A stretch of DNA of 15,833 bases from positions 1 to 15,833 of the forward strand of contig JAITQL010000029.1 in NCBI GenBank assembly GCA_031288935.1, in the 5' to 3' direction. Origin of the DNA: Tannerella sp. Lineage in GTDB: Bacteria; Bacteroidota; Bacteroidia; Bacteroidales; Tannerellaceae. The notes beneath the pieces were generated by a model. That model was not told where the DNA came from and did no database searches. It was given only the letters and a program-made list of their open reading frames with translations. Below, in pieces: positions 1-7,136 of this stretch (positions are counted from its first letter, which is position 1; the number at the start of each line of letters is the position of its first letter). The position numbers and the translations under genes were made by a program.

Positions 1-57
1 ACCGACGAAGAATATATGATAGCATCTGATACGCAAATGATTTTAGAACAAATATAA
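1..57 (+). CDS. C-terminal tail of an upstream gene (5' truncated)
   Basis: Frame 1 is open from the window edge to two consecutive TAA stops at 55-60 and encodes 18 residues ending ...ASDTQMILEQI. The other two forward frames hit stops within about 30 bases, so this is the only forward frame that could be coding. It lies 36 nt ahead of the Tat oxidoreductase start, as expected for an upstream operon partner. The fragment is too short to assign a family, and chance openness cannot be excluded. Confidence 0.4.
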   Translation, partial: TDEEYMIASDTQMILEQI

Positions 58-93
58 TAAGGATTTCATAAACTGTATAAAAAAGAATATCAA

Positions 94-1446
94 ATGGAAA
101 CAACTCATTCAAGAAGAAAATTTTTGGCGACTGCCCTGACTGGAACCGTCGCCTCCGTTATTGCACCGGCAACCCTGCACAGCAAAGGCGTGCAGAACAT
201 TATTCAGCCAACGGTGTTGCCGAAAGAAGTGTTTGGCGCCAACGACCGTATCCGGGTCGCCGTACTTGGCGTCAACGGTCGCGGGCAAAGTCATATCGAG
301 GAAATCATGAAACTGCAGGGCGTCACTGTTGCTGCTCTTTGTGATCCGGATGTAAACATCCTGAAGAAACGGGCACAGTCGTTTGAAGAAAAGTACAAAA
401 AGAAAGTCCTTATCGAACAGGATTTCCGCAAACTTTACGAAAACAAGGACATTGATGCCGTCACGCTCGCTACGCCGAACCACTGGCACGCCCTGCAGGC
501 CATCTGGGCCTGTCAGGCCGGCAAGGACGTCTACGTTGAAAAGCCTGCCACGCATAATATTTATGAAGGCCGGAAGCTCATCGAAGCTGCGTACAAGTAC
601 AACCGCATCGTGCAGCACGGCGTGCAGTTGCGCAGTTCGAAATCCATCCGCGAGGCAATACGTCTTTTGAACGAAGGCCTCATCGGACGTGTATACATGG
701 CGCGCGGTTTGGTGTATCGCTGGCGACCCGACATCGGCAACCAGGGTATTTCCAAGATACCCGAAGGACTGGACTACGACCTTTGGTGCGGTCCGGCGCC
801 CATGGCTCCTTTCACGCGCAACCTCGTGCATTATAATTGGCACTGGCACTGGAACTACGGCAATGGAGATGTCGGTAACCAGGGAATACATGAAACCGAT
901 CTTTGCATGTGGGGGCTGAATGTCGGACTGCCCGAACGCATCACATCCATGGGCGGCAAGTTCCTCTGGGACGACTGCAAAGAAGTGCCCGAAGTCCAAA
1001 CGTCGATTTATCATTACCCCAAACAAAAGAAAATCATTCAGTTCGAAGTTCGCAACTGGTGTACCAACCTCGAAGACGGCGCCGACGTAGGGAATATCTT
1101 CTACGGCGACAAAGGCTATATGGTGATCAAGGGTTATGGTGCGTATGAAACTTATCTGGGCGAGAATCGCGAAAAAGGGCCAAGTAATACGGCGCCGGAC
1201 GAACTGAACGAGCATTTCAAAAACTGGTTCGATGCCATCCGCGCCCGCGACATGACTCTGCAAAATGGCCCCGTGGAGAGCGGTCACCTGTCGTCTGCTC
1301 TGGCGCACCTGGGCAACATCTCTTACCGGCTGGGCAGACAACTGACCTTTGACCCCGTTGCCGAACGCTTTATCGGCGATGAAGATGCCAACCAGATGCT
1401 CACGCGCGAATACCGTTCACCCTATGTCTTACCAGAAAAAATCTGA
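94..1446 (+). CDS. Tat-exported Gfo/Idh/MocA family oxidoreductase
   Basis: This is a predicted NAD(P)-dependent oxidoreductase of 450 residues, acting outside the cytoplasm. The N-terminus carries a twin-arginine signal, SRRKFL at residues 6-11, followed by a hydrophobic Ala/Thr/Val stretch. The Rossmann fold begins near residue 52 with the glycine loop GVNGRG (59-64). The family motif EKP (149-151) supplies the conserved lysine. The segment GNQGIHETD (261-269), with H266 and D269, matches the conserved C-terminal active-site region. Family members oxidise or epimerise sugars and glycosides; some Tat-exported relatives are NAD-using glycosidases (GH109), so a glycosidase is an alternative. 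Tat export of a folded, cofactor-loaded enzyme fits the domain type. The ATG at 94 directly precedes the RR motif. The next gene starts 4 nt after the stop, so the two are very probably co-transcribed. The substrate cannot be read from the sequence. Confidence 0.9.
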   Translation: METTHSRRKFLATALTGTVASVIAPATLHSKGVQNIIQPTVLPKEVFGANDRIRVAVLGVNGRGQSHIEEIMKLQGVTVAALCDPDVNILKKRAQSFEEKYKKKVLIEQDFRKLYENKDIDAVTLATPNHWHALQAIWACQAGKDVYVEKPATHNIYEGRKLIEAAYKYNRIVQHGVQLRSSKSIREAIRLLNEGLIGRVYMARGLVYRWRPDIGNQGISKIPEGLDYDLWCGPAPMAPFTRNLVHYNWHWHWNYGNGDVGNQGIHETDLCMWGLNVGLPERITSMGGKFLWDDCKEVPEVQTSIYHYPKQKKIIQFEVRNWCTNLEDGADVGNIFYGDKGYMVIKGYGAYETYLGENREKGPSNTAPDELNEHFKNWFDAIRARDMTLQNGPVESGHLSSALAHLGNISYRLGRQLTFDPVAERFIGDEDANQMLTREYRSPYVLPEKI

Positions 1447-1450
1447 GCGA

Positions 1451-2500
1451 ATGAAACGGATGTCCTTGTTCAGCCTGTTGGCTGCGAGTATGGGAGTGGT
1501 GGGACTGTTTGCCTGCAAGCAGTCTCCACAGGGTATCGTGCTGCTTCCCGACGAAGCGCAGAAAAAGGTGGATGTATTGTATGACGGGCAGTTATTCACC
1601 TCCTACATTTATCCCGACGATCTGGAGAAGCCCGTTCTTTATCCGTTATACACGGCGAAGGGTACGGTAGTTACGCGCGGTTTTCCGCGCGACCCGCGTC
1701 CGAACGAACGCATCGACCATCCGCATCATGTGGGATTCTGGTTCAATTTCGGCGATGTCAACGGACTGGATTTCTGGAATAATTCGTATGCCGTTCCCGC
1801 AGATAAAAAGCCCGGCTACGGCTCCATCCGCCACCGCAGCATTGTCGGTATGCAAAACGGAGAAAAGGAAGGACGGCTGACAACTGCCGCCGACTGGGTA
1901 GACTATCAGGGGAAAACGCTCCTCAAGGATGAAACGCAGTATGTTTTCAGCGGCGAGGGAGACTGGCGTATCATCGAACATGTTACGACCCTGACGGCTC
2001 AGCAGGATACGGTGGTCTTCACCGACAACAAGGAAGGCCTTATCGCGATTCGCGTAGACCGTGCGTTTGAAGAACCGTCGAAAGAGCCTGAACTCTTTCT
2101 GGACGCCAACGGCAACGAAACAAAAGTGCCGGTGATGAACAATGACGGCGTGAACGGGGTATACCGCAACAGTGATGGCCTGGAAAAAGGCGATGTGTGG
2201 GGGAAACCTGCGCAATGGGTAAGTCTGTCGGCCGGGAAAAACGGCGAAGCCATTTCGATCGCTATCCTCGATCACAAGAAGAATCCCGGCTATCCGGCAC
2301 ATTCCCATGCACGCGGCTACGGGTTGTTCTCGACCAACAACCTGGGCAGTCAGGTTTTTGATCCCGACGCACCGTTGCTCGTACTCACGCTTCGCCCCGG
2401 CGAATCGGTTACGTTCAAACATTTGATTGTCATCAAGACCAACGGATACCTTACGGACGGGGAATTGAATAAATTATCCGGAGACTTCAACGGCCGTTAA
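1451..2500 (+). CDS. DUF6807 (PmoA-like) family lipoprotein
   Basis: The protein has 349 residues. The start at 1451 gives a lipoprotein signal: KR at residues 2-3, a hydrophobic stretch and the lipobox LFAC with Cys22. An in-frame upstream ATG at 1349 would overlap the preceding gene by about 100 bases and bury the signal, so it was not used. The most recognisable motif is DHPHH (residues 89-93), followed by GFWF, GDVNG and DFW, typical of the DUF6807 family. That family is annotated 'methane oxygenase PmoA' although it has no demonstrated link to methane oxidation. Several clustered histidines could bind metal or a carbohydrate. It sits 4 nt after one Gfo/Idh/MocA oxidoreductase and 6 nt before another, an association common in Bacteroidetes and Planctomycetes. 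Inference: an envelope-anchored partner in sugar or glycoside modification. The catalytic role is unknown. Confidence 0.82.
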   Translation: MKRMSLFSLLAASMGVVGLFACKQSPQGIVLLPDEAQKKVDVLYDGQLFTSYIYPDDLEKPVLYPLYTAKGTVVTRGFPRDPRPNERIDHPHHVGFWFNFGDVNGLDFWNNSYAVPADKKPGYGSIRHRSIVGMQNGEKEGRLTTAADWVDYQGKTLLKDETQYVFSGEGDWRIIEHVTTLTAQQDTVVFTDNKEGLIAIRVDRAFEEPSKEPELFLDANGNETKVPVMNNDGVNGVYRNSDGLEKGDVWGKPAQWVSLSAGKNGEAISIAILDHKKNPGYPAHSHARGYGLFSTNNLGSQVFDPDAPLLVLTLRPGESVTFKHLIVIKTNGYLTDGELNKLSGDFNGR

Positions 2501-2506
2501 ACAAGC

Positions 2507-3895
2507 ATGGGAAAAAGACTCAATATGAATGATACATTTCTGTCTGTGATCATCGGTTTATCTCTGCTGGGGTCGTGTACGTCGAAGACGGGTCAAAAGG
2601 ATGAGGTGCGGTTAATCACGTTGGATCCGGGGCATTTTCACTCGGCGCTGGTACAAAAGACTTCTTATCCGCAGGTGAGTAACGAAGTGTACGTCTATGC
2701 GCCGGAAGGCGGAGACGTAACGGAACACCTGAAGAAAATCGCAGCCTACAATACGCGCGCCGAATCGCCCACGCAATGGAACGAAAAAGTCTATACGGGC
2801 GCCGACTACGAGGAAAAGATGTTGCGGGATAAAAAAGGAAATGTCGTGGTCTTGGCCGGTAACAACGGCAAGAAAACCGGTTACATCCGGAATGCCGTTT
2901 CAGCCGGTCTGCATGTATTGGCCGACAAACCGATGGCCATTCGCGTCTCGGACTTTGAACAGTTGAAGGAATGTTTCGATATTGCCCGCCGGCAAAACGT
3001 GTTACTTTATGACATCATGACCGAGCGGTTCGAAATCACGACGATGTTGCAACGGGCGTTTTCAAGGCTGCCGGCCGTGTATGGCGAACAGCAGGAGGGA
3101 ACGCCGGACGATCCGGCCATCACGAAAGAAAGCGTGCATCACTTCTTTAAAACGGTTTCGGGGAATCCGTTGATTCGTCCCGTATGGTTTTTCGACACGG
3201 AGCAACAGGGCGAAGGCATGGTGGATGTGACTACGCATTTGGTAGACCTTGTACAGTGGGCTTGTTTCCCGGAGCAGATCATCGACTGTCCGACGGACAT
3301 CGCCCTGCTGGATGCCAACCGTTGGACAACAGCCCTCTCACATGCCCAGTTCCGGGAAGTGACGGGACAGGATGCGTATCCTGACTATCTGCAAAAGGAC
3401 GTTCGCAACGACACGCTGCATGTCTATGCGAATGGAGACATTACCTATAAAATCAAGGGCATACATGCCAAAGTTTCGGTGATCTGGAATTACACTTATC
3501 CCGAAGGAGGCGGCGATACGCATTATTCGGTGATGAAAGGCAGCAAGGCGCACTTGATCATCGAACAGGGAAAGGAACAGCAATACAAACCGGTTTTGCA
3601 TATCAAGGCGATGCCGGGAATCGACCTGGATGCGTATGAAAAAGACTTGTCCGGTTCGCTGGCAACGATTACGGAACACTATCCGGGCGTCAGTCTGCAC
3701 AAGACGGCCGACGGCGTATGGCAGGTGGATATTCCCGCTCATTACCACAACGGTCATGAAGCGCACTTCGGGCAGGTGACGGCGAATTTTCTGGCCTACT
3801 TGCACGATGGCGCCCTGCCGGAATGGGAAGCGCCCAACATGCTTGCAAAATATTACGTGACCACCCAGGCGCTGGAAATGGCGAAAAAGAAATAA
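2507..3895 (+). CDS. Lipoprotein Gfo/Idh/MocA-like oxidoreductase
   Basis: The protein has 462 residues. The start at 2507 gives a basic n-region (K3, R4), a hydrophobic core and the lipobox LLGSC with Cys24. The alternative ATG at 2525 would lose the positive charges. After the lipobox comes an oxidoreductase fold: residues 34-50 (VRLITLDPGHFH...) occupy the position of the first Rossmann strand and loop, but the usual GxGxxG is replaced by DPGHFH. ADKP (139-142) corresponds to the family's EKP, with Lys141. VDVTTHLVDLVQW (239-251), with D240, H244 and D247, resembles the C-terminal catalytic helix. It resembles the Bacteroidetes proteins carrying the 'putative oxidoreductase C-terminal' domain. 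It is the last gene of the operon, 6 nt after the DUF6807 gene, and is followed by a terminator hairpin. Whether it binds NAD is uncertain because of the altered glycine loop. Confidence 0.85.
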   Translation: MGKRLNMNDTFLSVIIGLSLLGSCTSKTGQKDEVRLITLDPGHFHSALVQKTSYPQVSNEVYVYAPEGGDVTEHLKKIAAYNTRAESPTQWNEKVYTGADYEEKMLRDKKGNVVVLAGNNGKKTGYIRNAVSAGLHVLADKPMAIRVSDFEQLKECFDIARRQNVLLYDIMTERFEITTMLQRAFSRLPAVYGEQQEGTPDDPAITKESVHHFFKTVSGNPLIRPVWFFDTEQQGEGMVDVTTHLVDLVQWACFPEQIIDCPTDIALLDANRWTTALSHAQFREVTGQDAYPDYLQKDVRNDTLHVYANGDITYKIKGIHAKVSVIWNYTYPEGGGDTHYSVMKGSKAHLIIEQGKEQQYKPVLHIKAMPGIDLDAYEKDLSGSLATITEHYPGVSLHKTADGVWQVDIPAHYHNGHEAHFGQVTANFLAYLHDGALPEWEAPNMLAKYYVTTQALEMAKKK

Positions 3896-3957
3896 CGCTC
3901 CGCATCCGGTTTATACTTCTTCCGGCATGGCTTTCCGCAGTGAAAGAATGTCGGGTT

Positions 3958-4010
3958 ACAGGTTCAAGAGTTCGCAAGAAGTGTATGCTTCGAACTTTTG
4001 AACCTGTTTT
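3958..4010 (+). terminator. Rho-independent-type terminator after the oxidoreductase operon
   Basis: The arms at 3958-3978 and 3988-4007 pair as about 20 bp (ACAGGTTCAA...AGTTCG...AAG), with one G-U pair and one bulged C around a 9-nt loop, followed by TTTTATT. It lies 62 nt after the stop at 3895. The T-tract is only on the + strand side, so it should act mainly on the oxidoreductase operon and not on the convergent ABC gene. Confidence 0.75.
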
Positions 4011-4127
4011 ATTCAGGGGAAAAGCGAGGCACTGAAGGAGAAAATCGGGGTTATTTGAGAGAAACTCCCTTGACTGGCTCAGACTTTGCCCTGTGTCTCC
4101 TCAAAGAATCTTTGAATCTTTAAATCC

Positions 4128-5588
4128 TCAGTTTTCCGCAGTCGTGGGGGGCAGTTCGAAACGGCGGTCTACGCAGACCGGCAGTTCGTCGGGATAGTGC
4201 GTGACGTATATCAGGGTCTTTCCCCTGCCGGCGCAGAAGGCGTCGATGATGCGGGTGGCGCGGCGTTTGTTGGCGACGTCCAGTCCGTGCAGCGGTTCGT
4301 CGAGGATGAGCAGGTCGGGATTCTTCACGAAGGCTCGCGCCAGCAGCGCCAGCCGCTGTTCGCCGGACGACAGCGTGAGAAACGGACGGTCTTGCAGCGA
4401 ATCTATGCCGAACAGCTGCATCCACGCCGCCGCACGCTGCTTTTGCACGTCGGTGCACTTGCGGAACAGGCCGGTCGAATCGTGGAACCCGGAGCAAACG
4501 ATGTCCAGCGCCGGAATATTCTCCATGTAATACAGGTGCATCTCCGGCGAGACGTAGCCGATGCGCTGCTTGATGTCCCAGATGCTTTCGCCCGTTCCGC
4601 GCCGGCGGTCGAAGAGGTAGAGCGTCTGGGCGTAGGACTGCGGATGATCGGCATAAATAAGGCTTAACAGCAGCGTCTTTCCACTTCCGTTCGGGCCGCA
4701 CAATGCCCATTTCTCTCCGTTTTTCACTTCCCAGGAGAGGTCTTTCAGGATCGTCCGCCGTCCGTAGCGGATGCTGACCCGTTCCATGCGGAAGGTGATC
4801 CGGTGGGCAACGGGTTTCTCTTCGCCGTCGGGCAGGTGTACCGGCGCGTCGGCGGCAGGGAAGAGATGCGTTTGCAGGGTTGTATCGGACAGGAAGGCCT
4901 CGCGCGTCTGCGGCGCAAGACAGCGACGCCCGCAGACCGGCAGCACGCGGGTAATCATCTCCGGAATGTCCGACGGGTCGGACAGCAGCAGGACGACTTG
5001 CAGCGGAGGCTTCAGCTGCGCCATCTGCTGCAGGAGCTGCGCCAGCAGCCGGCGTGAAGCGGCGTCGAGGCCGATGAACGGATTGTCCAGCACGAGCAGG
5101 CGCGGACGGGACAGGAGGGTACGGAGGATCAGGAATTTCCGAAACTCTCCGCTGGAAAGGTGGATGAGTTTCTTCGACAGGGATTCCCGGATGCGAAATT
5201 GCGTGTACAGGTCTTCGTTGTCTGCCGGCTCGCCGCCGGAGGAGGCCAGCAGTTGGCCGACGGAAGGCCAGTCTTCCGTTTCCGTAGCGTGCCAGCGCTG
5301 CTGGTAATAGGCGTTGCGGCTGTCGACAAGGGAGTGAATGTCCCTGAAGGCAATGCTCCTGACCGGATCGGCGGTCTTGCCTTCGAGGTGAAAGCGTACG
5401 GCGCCTTCGCGCAGGAGGTAGCGGCCTTGCAGCAGGTCGGCCAGGAGCGTTTTTCCGCTCCCGTTCGGCCCGACGACCGCCCACTGTTCTCCTTCGCACA
5501 GACGCCACTCCACCGGCTCGCGGAAGCGCACTCCCGGCAGCGCCGGGACGGCCTGTTCAACGGTGACGGTCGGCCTCCGGCTGTCCAT
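4128..5588 (-). CDS. ModF-like ABC protein with two ATPase domains
   Basis: This is a soluble protein of 486 residues with two fused ABC nucleotide-binding domains and no membrane segment. Domain 1 has Walker A GPNGSGKT (40-47), signature LSSGE (144-148) and Walker B LLVLDNP (164-170). Domain 2 has Walker A GPNGSGKT (298-305), signature LSSGE (406-410), Walker B LLILDEP (426-432) and a switch histidine in YVTHYPDE (H464). Domain 1 has Asn169 instead of the catalytic Glu and no switch histidine, so it is probably hydrolysis-impaired. The layout resembles ModF/PhrA-type proteins, which are named for molybdate transport but whose role is poorly defined. No molybdate permease lies nearby. The ATG at 5588 is 1 nt after the stop of the kinase gene, suggesting coupling. 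An upstream ATG at 5618 would add 10 residues and overlap the kinase gene. Confidence 0.85.
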   Translation of the reverse strand: MDSRRPTVTVEQAVPALPGVRFREPVEWRLCEGEQWAVVGPNGSGKTLLADLLQGRYLLREGAVRFHLEGKTADPVRSIAFRDIHSLVDSRNAYYQQRWHATETEDWPSVGQLLASSGGEPADNEDLYTQFRIRESLSKKLIHLSSGEFRKFLILRTLLSRPRLLVLDNPFIGLDAASRRLLAQLLQQMAQLKPPLQVVLLLSDPSDIPEMITRVLPVCGRRCLAPQTREAFLSDTTLQTHLFPAADAPVHLPDGEEKPVAHRITFRMERVSIRYGRRTILKDLSWEVKNGEKWALCGPNGSGKTLLLSLIYADHPQSYAQTLYLFDRRRGTGESIWDIKQRIGYVSPEMHLYYMENIPALDIVCSGFHDSTGLFRKCTDVQKQRAAAWMQLFGIDSLQDRPFLTLSSGEQRLALLARAFVKNPDLLILDEPLHGLDVANKRRATRIIDAFCAGRGKTLIYVTHYPDELPVCVDRRFELPPTTAEN

Positions 5589-5589
5589 G

Positions 5590-5979
5590 TCAGAAAAGCG
5601 CCATGATTTTAGGGACAAAGATGATGCCCCCGACTGCGGCAGCCGCCAGCGCGATGATCAGTACCGCGCCGGCTGCAAAATCCTTGATCTGTTTAATGCT
5701 TTCGTTGTATTCGGGCGAGATCATGTCCGACAGGGCTTCGATAGAGGTGTTGAACGTCTCGGCGGCCAGGACGCCGCCGCTCACAATCGCCACCGCGATC
5801 CATTCGGCGGCGGAAATGCGGAAGCAGACTCCGGCAATCACCGTGCAGGCGGCGATGCACAAGTGCACACGCGCGTTCTGTTCCTGACAAAACACCCACC
5901 GGATACCGTTGAAGGCATAGCCGAAACTCTTGATCAACCGTTTGACGGAGATTCCTCCCCCGGCGTTTTTCCGTTTCAT
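5590..5979 (-). CDS. dgkA: Diacylglycerol/undecaprenol kinase family protein
   Basis: This is a small integral membrane kinase of 129 residues that phosphorylates a lipid alcohol: diacylglycerol in Proteobacteria, and often undecaprenol in other phyla. There is a basic N-terminus, an EQNARVH segment (E33) like the conserved acidic/Asn motif of DgkA, two hydrophobic segments at about 39-54 and 58-73, the signature ETFNTSIEALSD (74-85) containing the predicted catalytic Glu74 and metal-ligand Glu81, and a third hydrophobic segment at about 101-123. The length matches the family. It is the middle gene of a three-gene run: 30 nt after the phosphoesterase and 1 nt before the ABC gene. Lipid specificity cannot be deduced. 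In Bacteroidetes a role in recycling undecaprenol or diacylglycerol for the envelope is plausible. Confidence 0.92.
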   Translation of the reverse strand: MKRKNAGGGISVKRLIKSFGYAFNGIRWVFCQEQNARVHLCIAACTVIAGVCFRISAAEWIAVAIVSGGVLAAETFNTSIEALSDMISPEYNESIKQIKDFAAGAVLIIALAAAAVGGIIFVPKIMALF

Positions 5980-6009
5980 TTCCCGTCGGTTTTTTCGTGA
6001 ATAAAGAGG

Positions 6010-7053
6010 TCAGTTCTCCCCGGTCTTTTCATATTGACACGGGTTCAGGCGCTTCAGCCCTTCTTCGAAGATGCGGACGGCCTCGTCCAGCGTTCCGCTG
6101 TATTCGCCGCCCGACGCATTCCGGTGTCCCCCTCCCTGAAAATACGCGGAGGCAAAGCGGTTGCAGGGGAACTCGCCTGCCGAACGGAGCGAAATCTTGA
6201 TGCCGTCCGTGTTCTCGCGAATAAAGGCGACAAACTGTACCCATTCGATACTCAGCGGCAGATTGACGAACCCTTCCGTATCTCCCGGCACGTAGCCGAA
6301 GCGGTTCAGTTCGTTCAGCGTCAGCGTGATCAGCGCGGCTTTTTCATTCGGATAGGTCTTCATCTTTTCGTGCAGCGTATACCCCATCAGCCGCAGGCGG
6401 GATTCGGAATACACCTGGTAGACCTTCCGGTAAATCAGATCCTTGTCGACGCCGCTCCTCAGCAGTTCCCGGACGATGATATAGAGGTCGGGATCGTTGG
6501 AGTGAAAGGTGAAAGCCCCGGTATCGGTCATCATGCCGGTGTAGATGCACTCGGCAGCCTCCTTGTGGATGGCGTCGGCGGCCTTCAGGGCGCAGATCAG
6601 GCGGAATACCAGTTCGGAGGTCGACGAAATGTCGGGATAGGAGAAGATCAGGCGGCAGAAATCCGAGGGGTTGGGGTGGTGATCGATCATGACCTTCCGC
6701 GCATCGGCGGCTTCCACGAAAGAGGCCAGCTTGCCGATCCGCTTCGACTCGTTGAAGTCGAGGCAGAAGATCACATCCGCCTCGCGAATCACGCGCTCCG
6801 CAAAATCGGGATGCCGGTCGTACATCAGGATGTTTCCGGCCTCCGGCATCCATTTCAGGAAAGAGGGGAAATCATTCGGAACAACGACGTTCACCGTATT
6901 GCCGAGCGAAGTCAGATAATGATACAGTCCCAGTGAAGATCCGATGGCGTCGCCGTCGGGAGAGATGTGCGTAACGATCACGAACGTTTCGCCTTTGTTG
7001 ATATACGTTTCAAGTTTCTGAACCTGTTTCTCGTCAAAAATTTTTGTAAGCAT
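6010..7053 (-). CDS. nrnA: DHH/DHHA1 phosphoesterase, NrnA type
   Basis: The protein has 347 residues. It belongs to the cytoplasmic manganese phosphoesterases that degrade nano-RNA or cyclic-dinucleotide breakdown products (pApA, pGpG) and may dephosphorylate pAp. All four DHH motifs are present: THISPDGDAIGSS (H29, D33, D35), CLDFNESKR (D99), the DHH triad at 124-126, and MMTDTGAF (D177). The DHHA1 substrate-binding motif GGGHRNASG is at 307-315. The ATG at 7053 puts the first beta-strand about 23 residues in, as usual. An upstream in-frame ATG at 7113 would add 20 residues but would lie upstream of the predicted promoter. It is the first gene of the leftward operon with the lipid kinase and ABC protein. 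The exact substrate (nanoRNA, linear dinucleotide or pAp) is not decided by sequence. Confidence 0.92.
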   Translation of the reverse strand: MLTKIFDEKQVQKLETYINKGETFVIVTHISPDGDAIGSSLGLYHYLTSLGNTVNVVVPNDFPSFLKWMPEAGNILMYDRHPDFAERVIREADVIFCLDFNESKRIGKLASFVEAADARKVMIDHHPNPSDFCRLIFSYPDISSTSELVFRLICALKAADAIHKEAAECIYTGMMTDTGAFTFHSNDPDLYIIVRELLRSGVDKDLIYRKVYQVYSESRLRLMGYTLHEKMKTYPNEKAALITLTLNELNRFGYVPGDTEGFVNLPLSIEWVQFVAFIRENTDGIKISLRSAGEFPCNRFASAYFQGGGHRNASGGEYSGTLDEAVRIFEEGLKRLNPCQYEKTGEN

Positions 7054-7071
7054 ACAGTTGTTTTGTTTGGC

Positions 7072-7079
7072 CAAAGATA
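7072..7079 (-). promoter_or_regulatory. Bacteroidetes-type -7 element for the phosphoesterase operon
   Basis: On the minus strand this reads TATCTTTG, matching the Bacteroides -7 consensus TAnnTTTG. A T-rich stretch (TTTTCG, 7099-7104) lies at the distance expected for the -33 box but is not a perfect TTTG. Transcription would start near 7065, giving a short A-rich leader of about 12 nt before the ATG at 7053, with no Shine-Dalgarno sequence. Confidence 0.6.
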
Positions 7080-7108
7080 CGACATTTTTCCGTTTCGGCG
7101 AAAATACG

Positions 7109-7116
7109 TACATTTG
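7109..7116 (+). promoter_or_regulatory. Bacteroidetes-type -7 element for the DUF5686 gene
   Basis: This reads TACATTTG, a match to TAnnTTTG, with a T-run (7085-7090) at roughly the -33 position. Transcription would start near 7123. It lies only 30 bp from the opposing element at 7072-7079, so the two divergent promoters overlap and their polymerases probably exclude each other. Confidence 0.55.
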
Positions 7117-7136
7117 CCGCTCATAAATAACAATGT

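Noticed and set aside
109..1341. 410-codon open frame on the minus strand
   Set aside because: It is antisense to the Tat oxidoreductase, which has intact family motifs; the antisense product shows no recognisable motif.
4101..4115. Inverted repeat TCAAAGA-A-TCTTTGA near the end of the ABC gene
   Set aside because: It is a perfect dyad but with a one-base centre, so it cannot form a terminator hairpin; it could be a DNA site but lies downstream of both convergent genes, so I did not call it.
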